A DNA stretch of 64,000 nt from Pedobacter sp. Hv1 (GTDB taxonomy: Bacteria; Bacteroidota; Bacteroidia; Sphingobacteriales; Sphingobacteriaceae). Positions 40,230-48,005 of the stretch are shown here, one piece after another. Numbering within the stretch: the stretch's first letter is position 1; each line of letters begins with the position of its first letter. Made by a program: the position numbers and the translations under genes. The stretch covers positions 124,001 through 188,000 of the forward strand of contig NZ_LLWP01000004.1 in assembly GCF_001412215.1 (NCBI RefSeq). The letters are read 5' to 3'. A model generated the notes under the pieces. That model was not told where the DNA came from. It searched no databases and was given only the letters and a program-made list of their open reading frames with translations.

Positions 40230-41348
40230 ATGAAAAGAAGATTTGAAAAATACCTCTACTTATTGCCTTTATTGGCACTTACACTTCAACTAGCTTGTAG
40301 TAAAAGCAGCAACAAACCTGATGACACCAAAGTCAACGAATTTGATAAAACAGCAATGTTGGTCAACTACGCTGATCAATTGATTATACCTGCATTTGAA
40401 CAGATGCAGCAAAAAATGGTCCCTTTACAGGCTGCTGTCAATACCTTTGTCAATAGTCCAAACGTAGCCAACCAGAATGCCTTAAAGCTTGTTTTTAAAG
40501 ATGCATTTTTACAGGTAGAAAAAATTTCGGCTTTACAATTTGGCCCTGCCGATGAGGTATCGTTAAGCAGTTTCATAAACATGTTACCTGCAAATACCAT
40601 GAAAAAAGTAGGTATAGACAAACCTGATCTAACTATTGTTGAAGAAAACATCAGCAGTGGAAATTGGAATTTGGTACAGAACTCTACCATACATCAGCAA
40701 GGGTTTCCTGTTTTGGATTACCTGTTGTTTGCAGATGGTGCCATTGCGAAATTTGGAGATGCTGGAAGTGCGAATCGCAAAAAATATGTTCAGGATGTGT
40801 TAACAAGGATTAAATCTTTGGTAGATCAGACCTTATCGCTTTGGAAAGGTACTTACCGTAGCCAGTTTGTTTCCAATACTAAAAGTAATTCTGGTAGTCC
40901 AATTAGTTATATGATGAACCAGTTTTCTTTTGAAATGGACATGATTAAAGGTCCAAGACTAGGTTGGCCTTTCGGAAGCCAGTCTGGTGGTGTACAATTT
41001 CCACAACTGTGTGAAGGTTATTATTCGGGTTTATCTCTTGAACTTGCCATAGAGAACATGAGTAGCCTAAAAAATATGTTTACTGGTGGAAACAGTGGCA
41101 AGGGTCTTTCAGATCTGTTGGCAGCACTTGGTCATACACAATTAAGAACAGAAATCTTAAACCAGTTTGATATCGTTAACACTAAATTAAAGGCCATTCC
41201 AGCTCCTTTAGCTACTTCGTTAGCCAATCATAAACCGCTAATAGAAGATGCGGCTAAAGAAATACAACTTTTATTAAGGCTTATCAAAACTGATGCGGTT
41301 TCGAAATTAGGCGTTCAAATTTCCTACGTTGATAACGATGGTGATTAA
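40230..41348 (+). CDS. Imelysin-family lipoprotein (peptidase M75-like)
   Basis: A 372-aa lipoprotein from the ATG at 40230; the lipobox is LQLACSK. The mature protein matches imelysin-like proteins: MLVNYADQLIIPAFEQMQQKMVPLQAAV, FKDAFLQVEKISALQFGPA, and the WNLVQNSTIHQQGFPVLDYLLF region that corresponds to the GxHxxE site of EfeO/imelysins; here it reads TIHQQGF, so the classical metal motif is only partly kept. Helices are duplicated as in the family. Imelysins bind iron or other ligands in the periplasm and are iron-regulated. It is co-transcribed with DUF4856, HTTM and TonB receptor genes. Confidence 0.85.
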   Translation: MKRRFEKYLYLLPLLALTLQLACSKSSNKPDDTKVNEFDKTAMLVNYADQLIIPAFEQMQQKMVPLQAAVNTFVNSPNVANQNALKLVFKDAFLQVEKISALQFGPADEVSLSSFINMLPANTMKKVGIDKPDLTIVEENISSGNWNLVQNSTIHQQGFPVLDYLLFADGAIAKFGDAGSANRKKYVQDVLTRIKSLVDQTLSLWKGTYRSQFVSNTKSNSGSPISYMMNQFSFEMDMIKGPRLGWPFGSQSGGVQFPQLCEGYYSGLSLELAIENMSSLKNMFTGGNSGKGLSDLLAALGHTQLRTEILNQFDIVNTKLKAIPAPLATSLANHKPLIEDAAKEIQLLLRLIKTDAVSKLGVQISYVDNDGD

Positions 41349-42681
41349 TAAAGCCATCAAATGGATCCAATTTCCGGTATCTATTGCACCATTAGCAAGT
41401 TTCAGGATCATTTTTGGAGCCATGATGTTGTTAAGTACAATCCGGTTTTGGCTCAAGGGTTGGATCACTACACAATACGTTGATCCAACCTTTCATTTTA
41501 CGTTCATGGGCTTTGATTGGGTGCAACCATTAGGTAGTGTAGGGATGCATTTCGTATTCTTTTTGATCGGCTTATCAGCACTTTTAATTGCACTTGGCTG
41601 GTGGTATCGTATAGCTATCGTCACTTTCTTCTTGTTGTTTACCTATGTTGAATTGATTGATGTTACCTATTACCTCAATCACTACTATTTTATAAGTGTG
41701 ATCAGCTTTCTGATGATCTGGCTTCCGGCAGGTAGATTTTTTTCGCTTGACATAAAGTTCAACCCTTCTCTTAAACTTACTGAAGTTCCAAGATGGTGTA
41801 TTGGCGCCATCCGTTTACAGCTTGGACTGGTCTATTTTTTTGCCGGACTGGCCAAAATAAACCCAGATTGGCTTTTGGCAGCCCAACCCATGAAAATATG
41901 GTTGCCCACCAAGAGCCATCTTCCTATTATAGGTTCATTGATGTATCAGGAGTGGGTAGCTTATTTCTTTAGCTGGTTTGGTGCAGTGTACGACCTTTTT
42001 ATTGTTTTCTTTTTATTGAACCGTAAAACCCGTTTATTAGGTTACTTAGCAGTATTGGTTTTCCATTTCGCCACAGCCTTATTTTTCCCGGCCATTGGTA
42101 TGTTTCCTTACATTATGGTGCTTTGTACCTTGATCTTTTTTAGCGGAGATTTTCATTTGAGGTTACTCGGATTTTTTGCTGGTCCATTGGCGCTAGTAAA
42201 AAAAAGAAATCAATCTAATCAACCACGGTACCAAAAACAGCTTTTGTATCTGTTTGGTTGTTTTTTTATCATTCAACTTATTGCACCAATCAGATGCCTA
42301 GCTTATTCTGGACCTTTGTTCTGGACAGAAGAAGGCTACAGATTTTCGTGGCGGGTAATGTTAATAGAAAAGGTAGGTACTACCACTTTTACTATTCGAG
42401 AAAGTGAAACCGGAAAAACCTATGAAGTGAACAATGCCGAATTTTTAACTGCCCAACAAGAAAAAATGATGAGTACCCAGCCCGACCTCATCTTAAGGTA
42501 TGCGCATTATTTAGCCGATAGCTATGCTAGAAGAGGCATTAGGCAGCCTCAGGTTTATGCAAATGTGTACGTAACCTTAAATGGAAGAAGATCAGCTCCA
42601 TTTGTTGATCATACCGTTGATTTGGCCAATCAACAACTTAGTTTTAAACATTACAAATGGATTTTACCATTTACACCATAA
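41338..42681 (+). CDS. HTTM-domain membrane protein (vitamin K-dependent carboxylase-like)
   Basis: A 447-aa protein from the ATG at 41338 (a TTG 9 nt earlier is possible), overlapping the imelysin gene by 11 nt. The HTTM domain has several spans: SIAPLASFRIIFGAMMLLSTIRFW, VDPTFHFTFMGFDWVQPLG, a GWWYRIAIVTFFLLFTYVELIDVTYYLNHYYFISVISFLMIWLPAGRFFSLD block, and YFFAGLAKINPDWL. The C-terminal soluble part (about 330-447) has FSWRVMLIEK and NVYVTLNGRR. HTTM proteins are relatives of gamma-glutamyl carboxylase; the bacterial function is unknown. The NHYYF and FAGLAKIN residues typical of the family are intact. Confidence 0.87.
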   Translation: MVINKAIKWIQFPVSIAPLASFRIIFGAMMLLSTIRFWLKGWITTQYVDPTFHFTFMGFDWVQPLGSVGMHFVFFLIGLSALLIALGWWYRIAIVTFFLLFTYVELIDVTYYLNHYYFISVISFLMIWLPAGRFFSLDIKFNPSLKLTEVPRWCIGAIRLQLGLVYFFAGLAKINPDWLLAAQPMKIWLPTKSHLPIIGSLMYQEWVAYFFSWFGAVYDLFIVFFLLNRKTRLLGYLAVLVFHFATALFFPAIGMFPYIMVLCTLIFFSGDFHLRLLGFFAGPLALVKKRNQSNQPRYQKQLLYLFGCFFIIQLIAPIRCLAYSGPLFWTEEGYRFSWRVMLIEKVGTTTFTIRESETGKTYEVNNAEFLTAQQEKMMSTQPDLILRYAHYLADSYARRGIRQPQVYANVYVTLNGRRSAPFVDHTVDLANQQLSFKHYKWILPFTP

Positions 42682-42692
42682 CACCACAATTT

Positions 42693-45089
42693 ATGAGATT
42701 AATCAGCATTTTATGTTTTTGTTTGCTGCCATTTTTTACTATTGCCCAACAACTCGAGCTATCAGGGAAAATTTCATTGCAAGCAAAGCCTGTTGATGGC
42801 GCAACAGTTATTTTAAAACCTTTAAATAAAAGCACCATGAGTAATGCGGCTGGTGAGTTTAGCTTCAAAGAGCTGTTAGCAGGTAGGTATGAAATTACGG
42901 TATCTTTTATGGGGGCTAAAACGGTTAAGAAAACAATCGAAATCAAAGAGAAAAGTATTGATCTTGATCTCGTTCTAGAAGAAGACCAGGTAATAGAGCT
43001 AGAAATGGTAGCCGTAACCAAAGTAAATAACAGAGTGGCAGATCAATTGAAACAGGTAGAAGGAACTGCAATTTATGCAGGTAAAAAAACTGAAGTGATC
43101 AATCTGAAAAATATCAATGCAAACTTGGCTACTAATAACGCCAGGCAAGTTTATGCCCGTATTGCAGGATTGAATATCTGGGAGTACGATGGTGGAGGCT
43201 TACAGCTGGGTATTGGTGGCCGTGGATTAAATCCGAGTAGGGTTTCTAATTTTAATACCCGTCAAAATGGTTACGATATCAGTGCCGATGCCTTGGGTTA
43301 TCCAGAAAGTTACTATACACCACCTACAGAAGCGCTGGATAGAATTGAAATTGTAAGAGGTGCTGCCAGTTTACAATATGGAACTCAATTTGGTGGAATG
43401 ATCAATTTTAAAATGAAAAAAGGTCCTGAGCATAAACAAATTGAATTGACCAGTAGACAAACCGTTGGATCGTTTGGATTTTTCAATTCATTTAACAGCA
43501 TTGGTGGTCAAGTAAAGAAGTTAAATTATTATGCTTTCTATCAATATAAAAAGGGTGATAGTTGGCGTCCAAATGGAAATTTTAACCAAAATTCGGGCTA
43601 TATCCATCTTGATTATGCATTTACCGATCAACTTAAACTCACTACAGAATATACCCATATGGATTATCTGGCGCAACAACCCGGTGGTTTAACAGACGAT
43701 CAATTCAATACTGATCCTTCGGTTTCAGTTAGAGATAGAAACTGGTTTAAAGTGAAATGGGATCTTTTGAACGTCACATTAGACTATCAGTTGAGCGAGC
43801 ATACCAAATTGAACTGGCGTAATTACCATTTGCAGGCCAGTAGAGATGCCCTTGGGGTACTCACTTATATCAATAGACCCGATCCAGGTGTAGGGACACC
43901 AAGAGATTTAATGGCCGATCAATACAATAACTATGGTTCAGAATTGAGGGTACTTCATCAGTACGAGTTGTTTAATAGCGAAAAAAGTACCTTGTTGGTT
44001 GGTGCCAGGGTCTATAGAGGGATGACCGCTAAAAAACAGGGTGATGCTGATACCGGTGCTGGCGCTGATTTCAACTTTTTGAATGCCATGGCCAATAAAT
44101 CAGATTTTCGTTTCCCTGGTACCAATTTGTCATTATTTGCCGAAAATATTTTTCAGCTCAATAGCAAATGGAGTATTACCCCCGGAATGCGGTTTGAACA
44201 CATTGCAACAGGTGCCGATGGCTATTATATACAACGTCAGATCGGTGTGCCAGATTTGAAAAAAATTGATCACCGAAGAAACCCACGCTCATTTGTATTG
44301 TTTGGCGTTGGAACCTCTTACAAACCACATGCTGCCATTGAAATGTATGCCAACATCTCTCAGAATTATAAATCGATCAATTTTACCGATTTAAGGGTGC
44401 AGAACCAAAATGCAAGGGTAGATTCTCTGTTGAAAGATGAAAAAGGTTATACCATAGATGGGGGAGTAAGAGGGAATTTAAAAGATTGGCTTTATTACGA
44501 CCTGAGTGTGTTCTACTTGAAATACAACGATAGGATAGGGTCTGTTTTTACCACAGATCAAAGCAATATGATCTATCGATTAAGAACAAACGTTGCAGAC
44601 AGTAGAAATATTGGTTTCGAAAGTTTAATAGAGGCCGACCTGTTGAGGGCATTTACTAAGGGAACCAGCAAACATAAACTGGTAGTTTATACCAACTTCT
44701 CTTTGATAGATGCTCGCTACATCAATACAAAAAGGCCAGAAATTAAAGATAAAAAGGTAGAATTTGTACCACCTTTATTATTTCGTACAGGTTTATCATT
44801 CGGCAATCAAACTTTCAATACGAGTATACAGTATTCGCATGTTGCCCAACATTATTCGGATGCTACCAACGCAGAAATTACCCCTACAGCTGTAGATGGC
44901 ATAGTGCCTGCTTATCAGGTAATGGATTTGAGTGCCAGTTATCGTTGGAAGTGGTTTACTTTGTCTGGCAGTATCAATAACTTGTTAAATGAAAAGTACT
45001 TTACGCGTAGGGCTGATGGTTATCCTGGACCAGGTATTTTACCATCTGACCCCAGAGGTTATTACTTAACCCTACAGTTCAAATTATAA
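42693..45089 (+). CDS. TonB-dependent outer-membrane receptor (FecA-like)
   Basis: A 798-aa receptor from the ATG at 42693. Signal peptide (about 1-19, ending IAQ), carboxypeptidase-like regulatory domain (about 22-100: LSGKISLQAKPVDGATVILKPLNKSTMSNAAGEFSFKELLAGRYEITVSFMGAK), plug domain (about 120-235, with EALDRIEIVRGAASLQYGTQFGGMINFKMKKG) and a 22-strand barrel ending GYYLTLQFKL. The plug resembles siderophore or Fe-citrate receptors. Together with imelysin it suggests import of an iron complex. Its start overlaps the end of the HTTM gene region by only 11 nt spacing, so it is the last gene of the operon. Confidence 0.9.
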   Translation: MRLISILCFCLLPFFTIAQQLELSGKISLQAKPVDGATVILKPLNKSTMSNAAGEFSFKELLAGRYEITVSFMGAKTVKKTIEIKEKSIDLDLVLEEDQVIELEMVAVTKVNNRVADQLKQVEGTAIYAGKKTEVINLKNINANLATNNARQVYARIAGLNIWEYDGGGLQLGIGGRGLNPSRVSNFNTRQNGYDISADALGYPESYYTPPTEALDRIEIVRGAASLQYGTQFGGMINFKMKKGPEHKQIELTSRQTVGSFGFFNSFNSIGGQVKKLNYYAFYQYKKGDSWRPNGNFNQNSGYIHLDYAFTDQLKLTTEYTHMDYLAQQPGGLTDDQFNTDPSVSVRDRNWFKVKWDLLNVTLDYQLSEHTKLNWRNYHLQASRDALGVLTYINRPDPGVGTPRDLMADQYNNYGSELRVLHQYELFNSEKSTLLVGARVYRGMTAKKQGDADTGAGADFNFLNAMANKSDFRFPGTNLSLFAENIFQLNSKWSITPGMRFEHIATGADGYYIQRQIGVPDLKKIDHRRNPRSFVLFGVGTSYKPHAAIEMYANISQNYKSINFTDLRVQNQNARVDSLLKDEKGYTIDGGVRGNLKDWLYYDLSVFYLKYNDRIGSVFTTDQSNMIYRLRTNVADSRNIGFESLIEADLLRAFTKGTSKHKLVVYTNFSLIDARYINTKRPEIKDKKVEFVPPLLFRTGLSFGNQTFNTSIQYSHVAQHYSDATNAEITPTAVDGIVPAYQVMDLSASYRWKWFTLSGSINNLLNEKYFTRRADGYPGPGILPSDPRGYYLTLQFKL

Positions 45090-45131
45090 AATAAACGAAT
45101 GGTCTGGTTGGTTAGCTAATCAACCAAACCA

Positions 45132-45407
45132 TTAATGTTCTTCTAGCTTCTGTTCAATTTTTTGCTGTAATGCCGATTTGAAATCTTCATCAAGTTTGAT
45201 GTGCTCATACCGATTGCCAAACAATTTTCCGCTAAACATTTTATTAATGAAAATGCTTTGTTGTTGAAACATTCTACAGACAGAACAGCCAGCCAAATGA
45301 ATTTTAAGCTCCATCTTTTCTCTAGCAGTTAAAGGACTAAGCTGTTTTTTCTCAATCAAGAAAGTAGCTTTTTGGCAGTTGTAAGCAATTTTTGTGATAG
45401 GGTTCAT
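45132..45407 (-). CDS. Zinc-finger anti-sigma factor-like protein
   Basis: A 91-aa soluble protein with the zinc-binding anti-sigma motif HLAGCSVC (His37, Cys41, Cys44) plus an upstream Cys11, followed by a helical C-terminal segment. It has no membrane span, unlike many anti-sigma factors. It follows the ECF sigma gene by 11 nt and should bind and inhibit it, releasing it on oxidation or zinc loss, as with ZAS-type anti-sigmas. Confidence 0.8.
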   Translation of the reverse strand: MNPITKIAYNCQKATFLIEKKQLSPLTAREKMELKIHLAGCSVCRMFQQQSIFINKMFSGKLFGNRYEHIKLDEDFKSALQQKIEQKLEEH

Positions 45408-45418
45408 AGCTTAATGAT

Positions 45419-46006
45419 TTAGATCCAGTGTTTTTGTAAACAAGCCCTCAAACTGAGTTTTGTGCGATGGATGATGACCCAAAAATTAGATGGTGTTACT
45501 TTTAGCGTGGTACAAATCACCTCTGTTGGTTCCTCATCGATATGTTTCATCGAAAATATAGCATACCATAATTCCGGTAATTTTTTCATACAGCCTTGTA
45601 AAATGTTGTTAAACTCTTTCTGTTGCAAGGGTTCTTCTTGTAATGCGATAAATTCTTTTGGTCGATGTTCTTGTTTCCAGTGCCCATCTTCAGCATCGAA
45701 AAAATCTTGTTGAAAGGTTTCTTCCGTTAAAGCTTCTGTTTTGGCACTTAATCCAGACGATTTTTTACGATATAGGTCAATAATCTTATTTTTTAAGATG
45801 GCCGTTAACCAAGTCTTTTCAGAGCTTTTGCCTTCAAAAGTGGCAGTCTTTTCTAATCCAGCCAAAAAAGTTTCTTGTACCAGGTCTCTTGCCTGTTCTT
45901 CGTCATTTATTCTGGTCAAGGCATACCGATACAAGTAATCAGCATAATTCTCAATCCATTGACGAGGGTTTACCATTTCTACTGTTGCTGGTTTAGCGTC
46001 TTGCAT
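45419..46006 (-). CDS. ECF RNA polymerase sigma factor
   Basis: A 195-aa sigma-70 family protein of the ECF type. Region 2 (about 15-85) has WIENYADYLYRYALTRINDEEQARDLVQETFLAGLEKTATFEGKSSEKTWLTAILKNKIIDLYRKK. Region 4 (about 130-190) has LPELWYAIFSMKHIDEEPTEVICTTLKVTPSNFWVIIHRTKLSLRACL. The linker is longer than in typical ECFs. It is encoded with a ZAS-like anti-sigma. The divergent YHS-DoxX genes (46149 onward) may be its targets. Confidence 0.9.
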   Translation of the reverse strand: MQDAKPATVEMVNPRQWIENYADYLYRYALTRINDEEQARDLVQETFLAGLEKTATFEGKSSEKTWLTAILKNKIIDLYRKKSSGLSAKTEALTEETFQQDFFDAEDGHWKQEHRPKEFIALQEEPLQQKEFNNILQGCMKKLPELWYAIFSMKHIDEEPTEVICTTLKVTPSNFWVIIHRTKLSLRACLQKHWI

Positions 46007-46148
46007 AAGCTTTTGTATAATTCAATATAGGGTTTTATTTAGTTAGTCGTACTAAAGCATTGAACCTTACAAGGATTTATAAATTAATTGAATCTTTTTG
46101 TAAGGTTTCAAAAAAAAGTCCGACAAAGGGGAAAAAGACCATATCATT

Positions 46149-46613
46149 ATGAAAAAAATCCTAGTTTTTTTAATCCTATCCACTTTTGTAATCACCAATG
46201 GGTCAGCCCAAACTGACTTACGGAAAAAACAATTTAATCTAGATCGATCTGCATTAGCCATTGAGGGCTATGATCCTGTTGCATATTTTGTTAATAGCAA
46301 GGCGATTGAAGGTAAAAAAGATATCAATATCACCATTGAAGGAGTAAAGTATCATTTCAGCTCCGTTAAAAATAGAGAACTCTTTAAAGCAGATCCGTCT
46401 AAATACGAACCACAATATGGCGGATGGTGTGCTTATGCCATGGGTAAGAACAATGAAAAGGTATCAGTAGATCCAGAAACTTTTAAAATATTGAATGGGA
46501 AATTATATCTATTCTATAATAAATTTTTCACCAACACCCTTAAAGATTGGAACAAGGATGAAACGAATTTAAAAACGAAAGCAGATCAAAACTGGATCAA
46601 AACAAATCAATAA
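46149..46613 (+). CDS. Secreted YHS-domain protein
   Basis: A 154-aa protein: signal peptide (about 1-20, GSAQ), then a YHS domain with IEGYDPVAYFVNSKAIEGKKDINITIEGVKYHFSSVKNRELFKADPSKYEPQYGGWCAYAM. YHS domains bind metal ions through Tyr, His and Cys residues and often sit in metal-handling proteins. A paralogue follows 24 nt downstream. It is divergent from the ECF sigma pair and likely under its control. Confidence 0.85.
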   Translation: MKKILVFLILSTFVITNGSAQTDLRKKQFNLDRSALAIEGYDPVAYFVNSKAIEGKKDINITIEGVKYHFSSVKNRELFKADPSKYEPQYGGWCAYAMGKNNEKVSVDPETFKILNGKLYLFYNKFFTNTLKDWNKDETNLKTKADQNWIKTNQ

Positions 46614-46637
46614 ATAGTTATAAAATAAAAACAAGAC

Positions 46638-47081
46638 ATGAAAATCTTAATTACCGTAGCCATAGTTACATTTTTTACCATCTCCAATGTCAATGCACAG
46701 AAATCGCAAATATTTGCTCCCGGTGGCAAAGCCATAAAAGGTTATGATCCGGTTGCATTTTTTAAAGATTCAAAACCTGTAAAAGGAGAAGACAGTCTCT
46801 CTTTTAATTGGAAGGATACCAAGTGGTTATTTGCAAATAGAGCTAACCTAGAAAGTTTTAAAGCCGACCCAACTCGTTTTGAACCACAATATGGCGGTTA
46901 TTGCGCTTATGGTACCTCTAATGGTTACAAAGCACCAACCCAAACTGATACATGGACAATTGTAGAGGGTAAACTGTATTTCAATTACAATACAAAAGTT
47001 AAAGAGATGTGGACAAAAGATCAGCAAGCTTTAATTAAAAAAGCGGATGAACAATGGCCTAAAATAATAGACAAACCTTAA
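46638..47081 (+). CDS. Secreted YHS-domain protein (paralogue)
   Basis: A 147-aa protein with signal peptide ending VNAQ. The YHS domain KGYDPVAFFKDSKPVKGEDSLSFNWKDTKWLFANRANLESFKADPTRFEPQYGGYCAYGTSNGYKAPTQ is clearly a duplicate of the preceding protein's domain. The C-terminal part YFNYNTKVKEMWTKDQQALIKKADEQWPKI also aligns with it. The pair probably arose by tandem duplication and acts in the periplasm. It is followed by DoxX 11 nt later. Confidence 0.85.
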   Translation: MKILITVAIVTFFTISNVNAQKSQIFAPGGKAIKGYDPVAFFKDSKPVKGEDSLSFNWKDTKWLFANRANLESFKADPTRFEPQYGGYCAYGTSNGYKAPTQTDTWTIVEGKLYFNYNTKVKEMWTKDQQALIKKADEQWPKIIDKP

Positions 47082-47092
47082 AATAATAACTG

Positions 47093-47497
47093 ATGACTTT
47101 ACAACAGAAAAACGTTATTTATTGGGTATTACGCCTAATTGCAGCAATAATTATGCTCCAAACTTTGTTCTTTAAATTTACTGGAGCACCAGAATCAATT
47201 TACATTTTTTCAAAATTAGGAATGGAACCTTGGGGTAGGATTGGAACTGGGGTACTTGAACTACTCGCATCTATTTTGATTCTGATGCCTCGAACTACTG
47301 GTATTGGTGCACTAATGGGTACTGGTTTAATGGCAGGTGCAATTTACTTTCATCTGAGTAATTTAGGTATTGTGGTACAGAACGACCATGGGAAATTATT
47401 TATGTTGGCCTTAATTGTTTTGATACCCTGTCTTCTTCTACTTTATATTTTTAGAGCACAACCCATCGCCTTGCTCAAAAAAAGAAATCCTAAATAA
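47093..47497 (+). CDS. DoxX-family membrane protein
   Basis: A 134-aa protein with four membrane spans in the DoxX pattern: VLRLIAAIIMLQTLFFKFTGAPES, KLGMEPWGRIGTGVLELLASILILMPRTTGIGALMGTGLMAGAIYFHLSNLG, then two further spans. DoxX-like proteins are quinone- or oxidoreductase-associated membrane proteins. It is in an operon with two YHS proteins upstream and DinB and NRDE-fusion genes downstream. Confidence 0.85.
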   Translation: MTLQQKNVIYWVLRLIAAIIMLQTLFFKFTGAPESIYIFSKLGMEPWGRIGTGVLELLASILILMPRTTGIGALMGTGLMAGAIYFHLSNLGIVVQNDHGKLFMLALIVLIPCLLLLYIFRAQPIALLKKRNPK

Positions 47498-47504
47498 GAT
47501 CGCT

Positions 47505-48005
47505 ATGTATTTAAAAGAGCCAATAGTAAATCTCTTTGCCCAATTAAGTGAGCTTTTGAAAGCCTTAACTGATGATCAGTTTATCAAACAGATACCCATA
47601 ATGTCTAGTGCAACAATTGGTCAACATATGCGACACATTATTGAGTTTTATTTAGCACTTGATCAAGGTTATATTTCGGGAGAAGTTAATTACGATCAGC
47701 GTAAAAGAGATCATGCTATTGAAACGGATCGATATTTTGCCATCGCCAAACTACAGCAAATAGCAGCTTCAATTGAGAAGCCAAATCATCAATTATTGTT
47801 AGCTGCTAATTATACCATTGCAAACAATGATGAATTCACGGTACCCAGTAGTTACTACAGAGAATTGGTTTATAATTTAGAGCATACTGTTCATCACATG
47901 GCTTTGATTAGAATAGCTGTTGCTGAATTTTCATCCATTAGTTTACCTATAGATTTTGGTTTAGCCATTTCTACTTTAAAATACAGAAACGAATGTGCAC
48001 AGTAA
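47505..48005 (+). CDS. DinB-family protein
   Basis: A 166-aa four-helix-bundle protein of the DinB/YfiT superfamily. Metal-site histidines are visible in GQHMRHIIEFY (His about 46 and 49) and in the later helix YNLEHTVHHMALIRIAVAE, where three His residues are clustered. It probably acts as a metal-dependent hydrolase or thiol transferase. Its last 13 nt overlap the start of the next gene (ATG in GAATGTGCACAGTAA), which implies translational coupling. Confidence 0.85.
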   Translation: MYLKEPIVNLFAQLSELLKALTDDQFIKQIPIMSSATIGQHMRHIIEFYLALDQGYISGEVNYDQRKRDHAIETDRYFAIAKLQQIAASIEKPNHQLLLAANYTIANNDEFTVPSSYYRELVYNLEHTVHHMALIRIAVAEFSSISLPIDFGLAISTLKYRNECAQ

